Positions 18,986 to 27,730 of a DNA stretch of 64,000 nucleotides are shown in pieces. Within the stretch, counting starts at the first letter, position 1, and each line of letters opens with the position of its first letter. A program made the position numbers and the translations under genes. This stretch comes from Bacterioplanoides sp. SCSIO 12839. GTDB taxonomy: Bacteria; Pseudomonadota; Gammaproteobacteria; Pseudomonadales; Oceanobacteraceae. The stretch lies in assembly GCF_024397975.1 (NCBI RefSeq), contig NZ_CP073745.1:252501-316500 (forward strand), written 5' to 3'. Under the pieces are notes generated by a model, which was not told the DNA's origin, ran no database searches, and saw only the letters and a list, made by a program, of their open reading frames with translations.

Positions 18986-20542
18986 TTATGCCGGATCAAC
19001 AATCCCTTGAGCAATCATCTCCAGCGCCGTAATACTTGGAATAAAGAAATAATCACCGCCTCGAGTCTCAACAAACCGGGGTAGGTGAGTGCAGAAGAAC
19101 GGTGCTTTACCACTGCCCGGTTCAGCCTGAATAATCGCTTTATCGGTTAACTGGCCATTATGGTTGCCGAGGAACACATCCTTATCATTGCCCAGCTTAA
19201 AGTCGTTGGAGTAGTTCACCCATTGTTGCTGCACAAATTCGAACTGGCGCTCAATGCTGGCGCCAATGCACATAAAGATGATGCCTTGTTCACTGTTGTC
19301 ATCCGTCAGTTCGTCATGGCCACCATAAGGCAATCCTCGTCGCATTAAGCGGCGACGATCAACCAGTGCTCCTTTGCTGTTAAAGGCTTCTTTTTCTGTT
19401 TCCAGTGAGCCTCGGGTATTGGTTCTGCGGATATGAGCGCCAACCGGACACTTTGCCCCCGATTTATCATCGTCGTAAGTGAAATCAATCCACTTCTGTT
19501 TCAGGGCCTTTAATTGCCCGGCAGCGCATTGATCGCCGTTGTTGGCTTGGGTGGTTAACTCGGCCAGCGTTTTATCTAACTCGGCTTTACTCCGATCATC
19601 AGGGGCTAATACCAGCGGAGCACCGTTATCTGCCCAGCGCCCGGCAAATTTCGCCATTAACAATTCTTTACTGCCATCAAAATCTTTTGCCAGATTATCG
19701 ACGTAATCCTGAAAGGTTTTTACGTTTTCGTGCAGCTTCCGGTACACCATAAAAGTACCATTTAACGCCAGTAATTTAGGCGTTGGGGCTGGTGGGTATT
19801 CCTGAGCTTCATCGACATGTCCAAGGATAAATTCCCCGGTTGCCAGAGGAACCCAGTTACCATCCCGGGTTAACTTTCCACGGCCAGGCAGGCGGCTTAG
19901 ATCGTTACCACAGCCTTCAAAATACGGGTTACCAATACCATCGGTAAAGCCGAAGTGTTCTTTGGGGCCGGGTTTGCCATTTTCGTACACTGCAGAGGCG
20001 TCCTGATAAGGAAGCAATTCCCCATTAGGCCCTTTGTGACCCGGACGAATTGATACGCCGCTTTGGCTTTCTGAAATCAGCTGCTCAATTTTCAGGTAAT
20101 GTTGCTGCAACGCTTCTTCATTCTGGGCATTAATTGAAACCCAGGCATGAACATGCTCTCCCTGCCAGACCGGGTCCCAATGTTGTGGATCACTGGGACC
20201 ATCATCACCAAGGATGGCTTTTCTTTCTCGCATGCCCATTTGAAATTCGACGGGAAAGCCTCTGAGCGACAGTTCAGGTAACTCAAGTGCTTGTAAGCCC
20301 GAGAATGTGAAGCCGATATTGGTGGTGATGGTGGGTTTTTCTTCCGGGGCTGGGTGGTCTTTATGTGCCCAGCGTTCTGCCGTGGTTATTAATGGTACCA
20401 GTTGCTTGAGAAAGTGCTGTGCCCGCTTTGGGTGGTGAAACTCCAGAAAAAAGTAACGTGCTTTTGGAAAGCCAAAACGGCCGTAGCCTTTGCAGATATT
20501 TCCCTGAATATCGTATAAATCCAGTGGTCGGTTGGTCGTCAT
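18986..20542 (-). CDS. DyP-type heme peroxidase (large form)
   Basis: A 518-residue dye-decolorizing peroxidase. The GxxDG motif is GFTDG at 198-202, with D201 as the distal catalytic Asp. H370 in CPVGAHIRRTNTR is the proximal heme ligand, with the conserved Arg residues after it. N-terminal and C-terminal ferredoxin-like halves are recognisable. The length is that of the larger class C/V DyPs rather than the ~310-residue EfeB or YfeX kind. There is no signal peptide or Tat motif, so it is cytoplasmic unless carried or encapsulated. It has an AAAGGA site and follows two uncharacterised paralogous genes with a 16-base gap, so it is third in an operon. Heme peroxidases of this family oxidise dyes and phenolics with H2O2; the natural substrate is unknown. 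Confidence 0.92.
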   Translation of the reverse strand: MTTNRPLDLYDIQGNICKGYGRFGFPKARYFFLEFHHPKRAQHFLKQLVPLITTAERWAHKDHPAPEEKPTITTNIGFTFSGLQALELPELSLRGFPVEFQMGMRERKAILGDDGPSDPQHWDPVWQGEHVHAWVSINAQNEEALQQHYLKIEQLISESQSGVSIRPGHKGPNGELLPYQDASAVYENGKPGPKEHFGFTDGIGNPYFEGCGNDLSRLPGRGKLTRDGNWVPLATGEFILGHVDEAQEYPPAPTPKLLALNGTFMVYRKLHENVKTFQDYVDNLAKDFDGSKELLMAKFAGRWADNGAPLVLAPDDRSKAELDKTLAELTTQANNGDQCAAGQLKALKQKWIDFTYDDDKSGAKCPVGAHIRRTNTRGSLETEKEAFNSKGALVDRRRLMRRGLPYGGHDELTDDNSEQGIIFMCIGASIERQFEFVQQQWVNYSNDFKLGNDKDVFLGNHNGQLTDKAIIQAEPGSGKAPFFCTHLPRFVETRGGDYFFIPSITALEMIAQGIVDPA

Positions 20543-20558
20543 GATGCAATCCTTTGGC

Positions 20559-21242
20559 TTATGAATTTTCTGGAGTTGTGGTCGGGATGGAATAAGAGGC
20601 TTCTGTTAATCGGGTCTGTCCAGGTCGCCAGCTCGGTGAATCCAGATTGTTGAGTTGTATCTGCTCCAGAAATGCTTTGAATTCAGCTTTTAAAGTCGCT
20701 GCATTCTTACCCTGGTTTAATAACACGAACTCACTAAAAGCTTGTTTTACATACAGCGATTTTAGTTGCTGTTTCAGGGACTTATCATTTGAGCCATTAA
20801 AAAACAGTGTTGTTTTTAATTGGCATTTTTTAATGTAATCAATGAATGAAGCAGCATTGTTAACCCGCTCAAAACCGACCGCATACTGCCATATATTACG
20901 AATTTCAGATTCTGCGTTGTGCCACATACCCTCAAGGTAAGTTTCTAATTCTCCATGAAAGTTGGAGGTGAAGACCAGGTATTTGGATTTCAGATGATCA
21001 CGTTTAACATCATTTCCTTGTTCAAAAAAAACATCGTTTAAAATGAATAAGCGCGCAAAATAGGTATTTGGTATTTTGGCAAATGGACTTTGTTCATTCT
21101 GAGGTAAGGTCTGCAATCGGCGTCGTGTAATTTTATCATAGGATGCCAGATCAAAACTGTTATCGTCGTTAGCCTCACACTGTCCGTTTTGAATTGGGCA
21201 CAAACAGGTTAAACCATAAGAGTCGCCAAATGTATTTGCCAT
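20559..21242 (-). CDS. Uncharacterised protein B of the DyP operon
   Basis: A 227-residue soluble protein with no named domain that I recognise. It begins MANTFGDSYGLTCLCPIQ and contains ARLFILNDVFFEQ and KSKYLVFTSNFHGELETYL. The latter matches the neighbour's LHYSYMLFESNFNGSWDQYI in spacing and sequence, so the two are diverged paralogues. The strand-turn pattern (a strand, then S-N-F-x-G, then a helix) resembles a ferredoxin-like half of DyP-fold proteins, but this is only a likeness by eye. There is a strong AAGGAAG ribosome-binding site, with 2 bases after the upstream gene and 16 before the peroxidase gene. It is probably an accessory or partner of the peroxidase. Confidence 0.65.
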   Translation of the reverse strand: MANTFGDSYGLTCLCPIQNGQCEANDDNSFDLASYDKITRRRLQTLPQNEQSPFAKIPNTYFARLFILNDVFFEQGNDVKRDHLKSKYLVFTSNFHGELETYLEGMWHNAESEIRNIWQYAVGFERVNNAASFIDYIKKCQLKTTLFFNGSNDKSLKQQLKSLYVKQAFSEFVLLNQGKNAATLKAEFKAFLEQIQLNNLDSPSWRPGQTRLTEASYSIPTTTPENS

Positions 21243-21244
21243 GT

Positions 21245-21865
21245 TTATGCTTCCTTAACTGGGTTTAATGTCATAACCGGGCCAACGCCCATACTGCCGA
21301 GTGACTCCTGATGATCCGCCAGGAAGTTGTTATATGTAGCCATAAACTCATCGTCGGATAATTCGTCAACCTGCTGCGCCAGTTCATTCAATCCTTCAAA
21401 TAAGGTTTGTGCACTTTTCACGTCATTGGAAGCCGCTAGCGGATAGGCGTTGTAGTAATGATTGGTTTCGACCTGATTAAAGCGAATGTAATTGTAAAAA
21501 TCGTGCAGCGGAATGGATTTCGGATATTTGATATTCCAGCGCCAGAACATATCCAGGCCCGATGGAATCGCAAATGAAAAGGAGTCGATATATTGGTCCC
21601 AACTGCCGTTAAAGTTACTCTCAAACAACATATAGCTGTAGTGAAGCTTTTCTTTAGGCTGAGACTTATCCAGATGCGGAAACGACCAGCGGTTGATAAT
21701 GGTCCAGCGGGCGTAGTGAATCAGAGATAAGGTCAATAACCCTTTCAGATACCGCGGAAAGGTGAACACAACATACCAGAAAATGACTTTTTGCCAGATG
21801 GCTGTCCACCACCGCAATGGAGTGATGACATTCATGCCATAAGCTTTTCCTGAAAAATTCGACAC
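21245..21865 (-). CDS. Uncharacterised protein A of the DyP operon
   Basis: A 206-residue protein starting at GTG behind a perfect AAAGGAG. It begins SNFSGKAYGMNVITPL and has an aromatic, hydrophobic stretch at about 18-50 (WWTAIWQKVIFWYVVFTFP and onward). That stretch could be one membrane or interfacial helix. It continues with HYARWTIINRW and YMLFESNFNGSWDQYI, the motif shared with protein B downstream. It is the first gene of the three-gene operon ending in the DyP peroxidase. No function is known to me. The shared motif and gene order suggest that A and B act with the peroxidase, A perhaps at the membrane. Confidence 0.65.
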   Translation of the reverse strand: MSNFSGKAYGMNVITPLRWWTAIWQKVIFWYVVFTFPRYLKGLLTLSLIHYARWTIINRWSFPHLDKSQPKEKLHYSYMLFESNFNGSWDQYIDSFSFAIPSGLDMFWRWNIKYPKSIPLHDFYNYIRFNQVETNHYYNAYPLAASNDVKSAQTLFEGLNELAQQVDELSDDEFMATYNNFLADHQESLGSMGVGPVMTLNPVKEA

Positions 21866-21937
21866 TGCGAGCTCCTTTCGATGAGTTTTTATTGATTCTA
21901 CCGATCCTCTGGCATTGGTCTAGGCTTTTATTAGACA

Positions 21938-21953
21938 CTGTTTTTATATACAG
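21938..21953. promoter_or_regulatory. Putative LexA (SOS) box between the DyP operon and topB
   Basis: CTGT TTTTATAT ACAG matches the gammaproteobacterial LexA operator CTGT-N8-ACAG exactly, with the usual AT-rich core. It lies 28 bases before the topB start and 72 before the protein A start. On the minus strand a TTAACT / CTAATA promoter-like pair with 17-base spacing straddles it. Which gene it controls cannot be told from sequence. Confidence 0.6.
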
Positions 21954-21981
21954 TTAACCAGTCTTCGTAGAAATTGGTGCC

Positions 21982-23970
21982 ATGAGACTTTTTGTTGCTG
22001 AAAAACCCAGTTTAGGCCGTGCGATTGCCGCGGTATTACCCAAGCCCCACCATAAAGGCGAAGGGTTTATTCGTGCCGCCAATGGTGATGTGGTCAGCTG
22101 GTGTATTGGTCATTTACTGGAGCAGGCTGAACCAGATGCTTATGACCCGGCGTACAAACAATGGCGACTGGATCACCTACCTATTGTGCCTGAGCAGTGG
22201 CAGCTACAGGCAAAACCGAAAACCCGAAAACAGCTGTCGGTATTACGTAAGCTGGTGAAAGAAGCCGATCAGCTGGTGCATGCGGGCGATCCGGATCGGG
22301 AAGGGCAGCTATTGGTTGATGAAGTGTTCGATTTCCTTAAGGTCTCAAAAACCCGTAAGCAGCAGATTCAGCGTTGCTTAATTTCTGACCTTAACCCAAA
22401 CGCAGTAAAAAAAGCCTTAAATGGTTTACGGCCGAACAGTGGCTTTGCCGCGTTATCGGTGTCGGCGCTGGCACGCTCCCGGGCGGATTGGCTGTACGGT
22501 ATTAATCTGACCCGTGGCTTTAGTATTAAAGGTCGGCAGGCTGGGATTAACTCAGTGTTATCCGTTGGGCGGGTGCAAACACCGGTGTTGGGTCTGGTGG
22601 TACGCCGGGATGAAGACATTGCCGACTTTGTTTCCAAGCCGTTTTACGAGGTGTTCGCTCAGCTTGCATTAACGCCCGATCAAGCTACTTCATTTAGCGC
22701 TAAGTGGCTTCCCAGCGAGGCCTGTGCCACGCATCAGGATGAAGAAGGTCGGGTATTAAATCTGAAGCTGGCGCAAAACGTCGCCCAGCGTATTCAGCAG
22801 CAACCTGCCGTGGTGGAAGCGATTCAGCGTAATGAGAAAAAGCAGTTTGCACCGCTGCCCTACAATTTATCCGCATTACAGATTGATGCCGCCAAAGCAC
22901 TGAGCATGAGTGCTAAGCAGGTACTGGATGTGTGTCAGGCGTTGTATGAAAAACACCAACTGATCACCTACCCAAGATCCGATTGCCGTTATTTACCCAA
23001 AGAGCATCTGAGTGATATTCCGGCGGTATCATCTGCGATTCAGAATAACTCCAGTGAGCTGGCTGCGGTGGTCGCTAATGCCGACTTTTCGTTACGCAGC
23101 AAAGCCTGGAACGATGCCAAGGTGGATGCTCACCATGCCATTATTCCAACTGCGAAACAGACCTCACTGGAGAAGCTTGGTAAATGGGAACAGGGCGTTT
23201 ATCGCTTAATTGCGCGCCAGTATTGTTTGCAGTTTTATCCGGCGTTTGAATATGCCGATACCAAAGTGGATATTCGTATCGCTAGTGGTTTATTTCGCGC
23301 TAACGCTCGCGAGATATTAAAACCTGGCTGGAAGCAGGCGATGCCTCAAAAAGCATCGGCAAAAACAAACACGTCTGGCGATGACGAGCAAAATGATCCG
23401 CATAATCAGACCCAGTTGCCGCCACTCACTCAAGGGCAGGCGTTGTGGTGCCATGAAGGACAAATCGCTCATAAACACACTCAACCGCCAACACATTTTA
23501 CCGATGCCACCTTGCTGGCTGCGATGACGGGCATTAATCGTTTTGTCTCGGATAAAGAATTACAAAAGGTATTAAAAGAAACCGACGGTTTGGGCACCGA
23601 AGCCACCCGCGCCAGCATTATTGAACTGTTATTTACCCGTCAGTTTTTGCGCCGCGAAGGCAAACAAATTCGCGCCACCGAATTGGGGAAGGCTCTGATT
23701 CGGGTATTACCCGCTTCTACCACACTGCCGGATCGCACCGCCTTATGGGAGCAACAACTGAATGCTATTAGCGAGCGTCAGCTGAATTATCAGAGTTTTA
23801 TGCAGCCATTACAGCAGGAGTTGTATCAGCTGGTGGACGATGCCCGTGGGCTGGATATCAGTGGCTTATCCGGTATTAAAATGGAAAAACCAAAAGGGGG
23901 TTACCAACGAAAACGGCGCAGCTCAACCCGTAAAACCGGAAAAAGTGCGCCGCGTAAAAAGGTTGGCTAA
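21982..23970 (+). CDS. topB: DNA topoisomerase III
   Basis: A 662-residue type IA topoisomerase. The TOPRIM domain begins EKPSLGRAIA (7-16) with the metal site DPDREGQL at 103-110. The catalytic tyrosine is Y330 in LITYPRSD, and the later GLGTEATRASIIELL is the conserved domain IV/I segment. It cleaves and passes single DNA strands and decatenates replication intermediates with RecQ-type helicases. There are no C-terminal zinc fingers; the end is a short basic tail (KRRSSTRKTGKSAPRKK), as in other TopB enzymes. The length is close to E. coli TopB. A LexA-like box lies directly upstream. The gene stands alone and is followed by a dispersed repeat. Confidence 0.96.
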   Translation: MRLFVAEKPSLGRAIAAVLPKPHHKGEGFIRAANGDVVSWCIGHLLEQAEPDAYDPAYKQWRLDHLPIVPEQWQLQAKPKTRKQLSVLRKLVKEADQLVHAGDPDREGQLLVDEVFDFLKVSKTRKQQIQRCLISDLNPNAVKKALNGLRPNSGFAALSVSALARSRADWLYGINLTRGFSIKGRQAGINSVLSVGRVQTPVLGLVVRRDEDIADFVSKPFYEVFAQLALTPDQATSFSAKWLPSEACATHQDEEGRVLNLKLAQNVAQRIQQQPAVVEAIQRNEKKQFAPLPYNLSALQIDAAKALSMSAKQVLDVCQALYEKHQLITYPRSDCRYLPKEHLSDIPAVSSAIQNNSSELAAVVANADFSLRSKAWNDAKVDAHHAIIPTAKQTSLEKLGKWEQGVYRLIARQYCLQFYPAFEYADTKVDIRIASGLFRANAREILKPGWKQAMPQKASAKTNTSGDDEQNDPHNQTQLPPLTQGQALWCHEGQIAHKHTQPPTHFTDATLLAAMTGINRFVSDKELQKVLKETDGLGTEATRASIIELLFTRQFLRREGKQIRATELGKALIRVLPASTTLPDRTALWEQQLNAISERQLNYQSFMQPLQQELYQLVDDARGLDISGLSGIKMEKPKGGYQRKRRSSTRKTGKSAPRKKVG

Positions 23971-24011
23971 CTATTTTGGTGAAATTTAAAACGTTTGCGA
24001 GGTCGCTGATT

Positions 24012-24105
24012 CAAGGCAAAAACAGACGAAGAAGCGCAGTTTATAAATAATAAATGAGCACTATGAGTCTGTTTTTAACGCTGAAACAGCAACGCAGCTG
24101 GTTTT
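24012..24105 (+). repeat. Dispersed palindromic repeat, copy A
   Basis: From caaggcaaaaa to ggtttt this stretch aligns without gaps to 54218-54311, sharing blocks such as gcgcagtttataa, taataaatgagca and tttttaacgc. Outer arms are less clear here (tttaaaac upstream, gttttaaa downstream). It fills the gap between convergent topB and yggT and could also end transcription. Confidence 0.8.
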
Positions 24106-24112
24106 AAAAAAG

Positions 24113-24706
24113 TTAAAGGCCAAACACTAAGCCACGAGGCATCTGCGTTATCACCGCTAACTGGCGGATTACCATAATCTCAACAATCTGAATCACCAGA
24201 AATACCACAATTGGTGATAAATCAATGCCACCCATGTCCGGCATTTTTTCACGAATCGGACGCACCACTGGCTCCAGAATCTGATTGATTAAAATCAGCG
24301 CCGGGTTGTAGGAATTGGGCGCGACCCAGGAGGCAATCACGGTAATGATTAACCCCCAGAAATACACATTCAGAATCAGCGCTGGAAGACCAATCAGTGC
24401 CCACACCAGAATATTGGCCCAGGGCAGAGCCAGTCCGGAACCGGCAACAATCAGAGTGGCAACCATCACCAACACTTGTACGATGTAAGCCAACAATAAC
24501 GACGCGGTATCTAAGCCAGCAATGCTGGGAACCATACGACGCATGGGAATCAGAATCGGGTTGGTAAACTTCACAATAAACTGCGAAATCGGATTGTAGA
24601 AATCAGCCCGTACCAGCTGCAGCAAAAAGCGCAGCATCACAATTAACAGCACCATGCTGCCAATGGTATTCACTAATAACATTCCAACTTGTGATAAAGC
24701 AGACAT
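24113..24706 (-). CDS. yggT: YggT family membrane protein
   Basis: A 197-residue membrane protein made of two YggT repeats, each with paired hydrophobic helices around a conserved segment: NPISQFIVKFTNPILIPMRR in the first half and NPALILINQILEPVVRPIRE in the second. The biochemical role of the family is unsettled; a link to osmotic stress or cell-envelope assembly has been suggested. It is third in the conserved yggS-proC-yggT order, 73 bases after proC. The topB repeat lies just beyond its stop. Confidence 0.93.
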   Translation of the reverse strand: MSALSQVGMLLVNTIGSMVLLIVMLRFLLQLVRADFYNPISQFIVKFTNPILIPMRRMVPSIAGLDTASLLLAYIVQVLVMVATLIVAGSGLALPWANILVWALIGLPALILNVYFWGLIITVIASWVAPNSYNPALILINQILEPVVRPIREKMPDMGGIDLSPIVVFLVIQIVEIMVIRQLAVITQMPRGLVFGL

Positions 24707-24779
24707 GCTTACTCCGTTGTGTTTGGCTTATATGAGTTTGGACTTAATGGTTGTTAACGCGTTGATACCAGCAAGCGGA

Positions 24780-25598
24780 TTAATTTGCCAGCTCCTGGCT
24801 TAACTCGCCAGCACGATCATTGGCTGATTGTAACGCCGCTTCAACAATGTCACGCAGATGAGCTGCCTCAAAGGTCTGAATTGCACGTTCAGTGGTGCCG
24901 CCGGGCGAAGTAACACGACGACGCAACTCAGCCGGGTTTACATCGGATTCCATTGCCATTTTGCCAGCACCAAGGGCCGTTTGCAGGGTTAACTGGGTGG
25001 CAGTTTCTTCACTCAGGCCGAGTTTTTTACCAGCTTCAACCATGGCTTCCATCAACAGGAAATAATACGCCGGGCCACTGCCGGATACCGCTGTTACGGC
25101 ATCAATCTCGGCTTCGCTCTGCACCCAGACGCTGATTCCTACAGCGCGTAACAAGGAATCGGCAATATTGCGCTGATCCAGCGATACCTGTTCGGTGGCG
25201 AACAAGCCGGTTGCGCCAAGGCCAAGTAAGGACGGTGTGTTAGGCATACAACGCACAATGGCATCACAGCCACTCCATTGCGCCAGAGAATCGAGTGAAA
25301 TGCCGGCGGCAATGGAAATCAGCATGGGCTGGCGTGCGCTCAAGGTGGCTTTTAACGGCTCCAGTACCGCTTTCATCACCTGCGGCTTAACCGCCATAAT
25401 CACCACGTCGGCATTGGCAATCGCCTGTTGGTTATCGTTATGACCCTGAATGCCAAACTGCCCACTTAACTGAGCCACCTGCTCGGCATTTGGATCGCTG
25501 ACGTGTACCAACTCCGGGTTCGCTTCGCCTTGTTTGATTAAGCCACCAATAATGCTGGTGGCCATATTGCCACCACCAATAAATGCGATTTGTGTCAT
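24780..25598 (-). CDS. proC: Pyrroline-5-carboxylate reductase
   Basis: A 272-residue enzyme reducing pyrroline-5-carboxylate to proline with NAD(P)H in the cytoplasm. It has the Rossmann motif IAFIGGGNMATSIIGGL at the N-terminus, VKPQVM at the cofactor-binding turn, and the family signature GSGPAYYFLLMEAMVEAG in the helical dimerisation domain. SPGGTTERAI near the end is also conserved. The length is normal. It lies 85 bases after yggS and 73 before yggT, the usual order in Pseudomonas and relatives. Proline is also a compatible solute, which suits a marine host. Confidence 0.97.
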   Translation of the reverse strand: MTQIAFIGGGNMATSIIGGLIKQGEANPELVHVSDPNAEQVAQLSGQFGIQGHNDNQQAIANADVVIMAVKPQVMKAVLEPLKATLSARQPMLISIAAGISLDSLAQWSGCDAIVRCMPNTPSLLGLGATGLFATEQVSLDQRNIADSLLRAVGISVWVQSEAEIDAVTAVSGSGPAYYFLLMEAMVEAGKKLGLSEETATQLTLQTALGAGKMAMESDVNPAELRRRVTSPGGTTERAIQTFEAAHLRDIVEAALQSANDRAGELSQELAN

Positions 25599-25683
25599 GG
25601 GTTTTCCTTATATTGACAGGCCGGAGTACTCGAGAAGTACGCCGACCTGATATCTGTATCTTGTATCTGAGTGTAGAGCGTAT

Positions 25684-26370
25684 TCAGCTTCTGGCACCAA
25701 AAATATCGGTGCCGATGCGCACTTCGGTACTGCCGTAAGCAATCGCTAAGGCCATATCCGCCGACATGCCCATCGACAGTGTGTCGACCGATGAGTAGCT
25801 CTGTTGCAGTCGCTGAAACAGGCGCTGCATGGCCTGAAACTGCTGCGCCAACGCCGCATCATCCTGAGTATTTTCCGGAATACACATCACGCCACGTAAT
25901 GAGAGGTTGGGCAACTGTGCAACCAATGCCGCCAGCTGATCGACCTCATCTGGGTGAATACCGGCCTTCTGATCTTCACCGCTGATGTTGATTTGCAGCA
26001 GTACATTGAGCGGCGGCATATCAGCCGGGCGCTGATCATTCAGCCGCTGGGCGATCTTGTCGCGACACACCGTCTCCGCCCAATGAAAGTGGGTGGCAAT
26101 CGGCCGTGTTTTATTCGACTGAATCGGGCCAATAAAGTGCCATTCGATATCAGTTAAATGTTGCAGGGCGTCAATCTTCTCCTGAGCATCCTGCAGATAG
26201 TTTTCACCAAAACTGCGCTGGCCCTGCTGATAGATCGTTTCAACCATCGTAGCGGGTTTGGTTTTGCTGACCGCCAACAGCTTGACCGTTTGAGGTGCTC
26301 GTTTGGACTGATCACAGGCTTGTTGTAAGCGCTGGCTAACCTGCTGATAGTGTTGTTCAAGAGTAGACAT
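25684..26370 (-). CDS. yggS: Pyridoxal-phosphate homeostasis protein (YggS/PLPBP)
   Basis: A 228-residue single-domain PLP-binding protein of the alanine-racemase N-terminal fold. The PLP lysine is in LLAVSKTKP, GENYLQDAQEK is the conserved second segment, HFIGPIQSNKTR the third, and LSMGMSADMALAIAYGSTEVRIG the phosphate-binding end. It balances PLP and amino-acid pools and has no catalytic activity of its own. A TTG start at 26391 would add seven residues; the ATG at 26370 (MSTLEQHYQQ) matches the family start and was chosen. It is divergent from pilT across a 278-base spacer in which no clear promoter could be fixed. Confidence 0.95.
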   Translation of the reverse strand: MSTLEQHYQQVSQRLQQACDQSKRAPQTVKLLAVSKTKPATMVETIYQQGQRSFGENYLQDAQEKIDALQHLTDIEWHFIGPIQSNKTRPIATHFHWAETVCRDKIAQRLNDQRPADMPPLNVLLQINISGEDQKAGIHPDEVDQLAALVAQLPNLSLRGVMCIPENTQDDAALAQQFQAMQRLFQRLQQSYSSVDTLSMGMSADMALAIAYGSTEVRIGTDIFGARS

Positions 26371-26648
26371 GACAAAGGCTTGTTTTAGCAATGAAACTGA
26401 ATTGTGGTGCTAGGCTGATGATATATAAGCAAACCGCTCAGCGCCAATGACATTGTCAGTGCTTGTCGTTGCTGTTGTAGATGTCGTTGCAGCTACAAGG
26501 GCGTTGTGAGTGATTGCAGAACACTGATCAGGTTGGGAGACGTTGCTGGTGAGTAACTCGACACACACAACCTGGTCACTTTGCCGTATTATGATGACCA
26601 TCGGCCAGGCGCTGTTGCTGGCCAAACGATTTTTCTGAGGAGAAGTGA

Positions 26649-27683
26649 ATGGATATTACCGAACTGTTGGCGTTCAGCGCGAAGCAAGGCGCGTCCGACT
26701 TACACCTGTCGGCAGGCCTGCCCCCTATGATTCGTGTTGACGGCGATGTGCGTCGTATTAATCTGCCGTCGCTGGGCCATAAAGAAGTACACGGTCTGGT
26801 ATATGACATCATGAACGATAAGCAGCGTAAGGATTTTGAAGAATTCCTTGAGACTGACTTCTCCTTCGAAGTGCCGGGCGTGGCGCGTTTCCGGGTAAAC
26901 GCCTTTAACCATAACCGTGGTGCTGGCGCGGTATTCCGGACCATTCCTTCCAAAGTACTGACCATGGACCAGCTCGGCATGGGTCAGGTGTTTAAAGACC
27001 TGGCAGATACCCATAAAGGTATTGTGCTGGTAACTGGACCAACCGGTTCGGGTAAGTCGACCACGCTGGCGGCGATGCTGGATTACATTAACGAAAGTAA
27101 GTATTACCACATCCTGACGGTAGAAGATCCGATCGAATTTGTGCACGAATCGAAGAAATCCCTGATTAACCAACGGGAAGTACACCGTGACACCCTGGGC
27201 TTTAACGAAGCGCTGCGTTCTGCCCTGCGGGAAGACCCAGATGTGATTTTGGTGGGCGAGATGCGAGACCTGGAAACCATCCGTCTGGCGTTAACTGCAG
27301 CCGAAACCGGTCACGTGGTGTTTGGTACGTTGCATACCAGCTCGGCAGCTAAAACCATTGACCGGATTGTTGACGTGTTCCCGTCCGAAGAACAAGCCAT
27401 GGTGCGTTCGATGTTGTCTGAATCTCTGCAGGGCGTGATCTCTCAGACACTGCTGAAGAAAAGTGGCGGTGGTCGTGTGGCGGCTCACGAAATCATGGTC
27501 GGTACTCCGGCGATTCGTAACCTGATTCGTGAAGATAAAGTGGCGCAGATGTATTCTGCTATCCAGACCGGTGGTGCCTATGGCATGACCACGATGGATC
27601 AATCGTTACAAAATCTGGTGCAAAAAGGCCTGATTACCCGCGATACTGCCCGTGAAAAAGCTAAAGTGCCGGATAACTTCTGA
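26649..27683 (+). CDS. pilT: Type IV pilus retraction ATPase PilT
   Basis: A 344-residue hexameric secretion ATPase that depolymerises type IV pili for twitching and DNA uptake. Features are MDITELLAFSAKQGASDLHL (N-terminal PAS-like domain), Walker A GPTGSGKST at 130-138, the Asp box EDPIEFVH, Walker B REDPDVILVGEMRD, the His box TAAETGHVVFGTLHT, and the AIRNLIRE motif needed for retraction. A GAGGAG-type site precedes the ATG. pilU follows after 47 bases, and yggS is divergent as in Pseudomonas. GC content is typical of the core genome here. Confidence 0.98.
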   Translation: MDITELLAFSAKQGASDLHLSAGLPPMIRVDGDVRRINLPSLGHKEVHGLVYDIMNDKQRKDFEEFLETDFSFEVPGVARFRVNAFNHNRGAGAVFRTIPSKVLTMDQLGMGQVFKDLADTHKGIVLVTGPTGSGKSTTLAAMLDYINESKYYHILTVEDPIEFVHESKKSLINQREVHRDTLGFNEALRSALREDPDVILVGEMRDLETIRLALTAAETGHVVFGTLHTSSAAKTIDRIVDVFPSEEQAMVRSMLSESLQGVISQTLLKKSGGGRVAAHEIMVGTPAIRNLIREDKVAQMYSAIQTGGAYGMTTMDQSLQNLVQKGLITRDTAREKAKVPDNF

Positions 27684-27730
27684 CGCTGACGATGGATATA
27701 GATAAGGATAGATAAGAAAGGTAACTCTCC

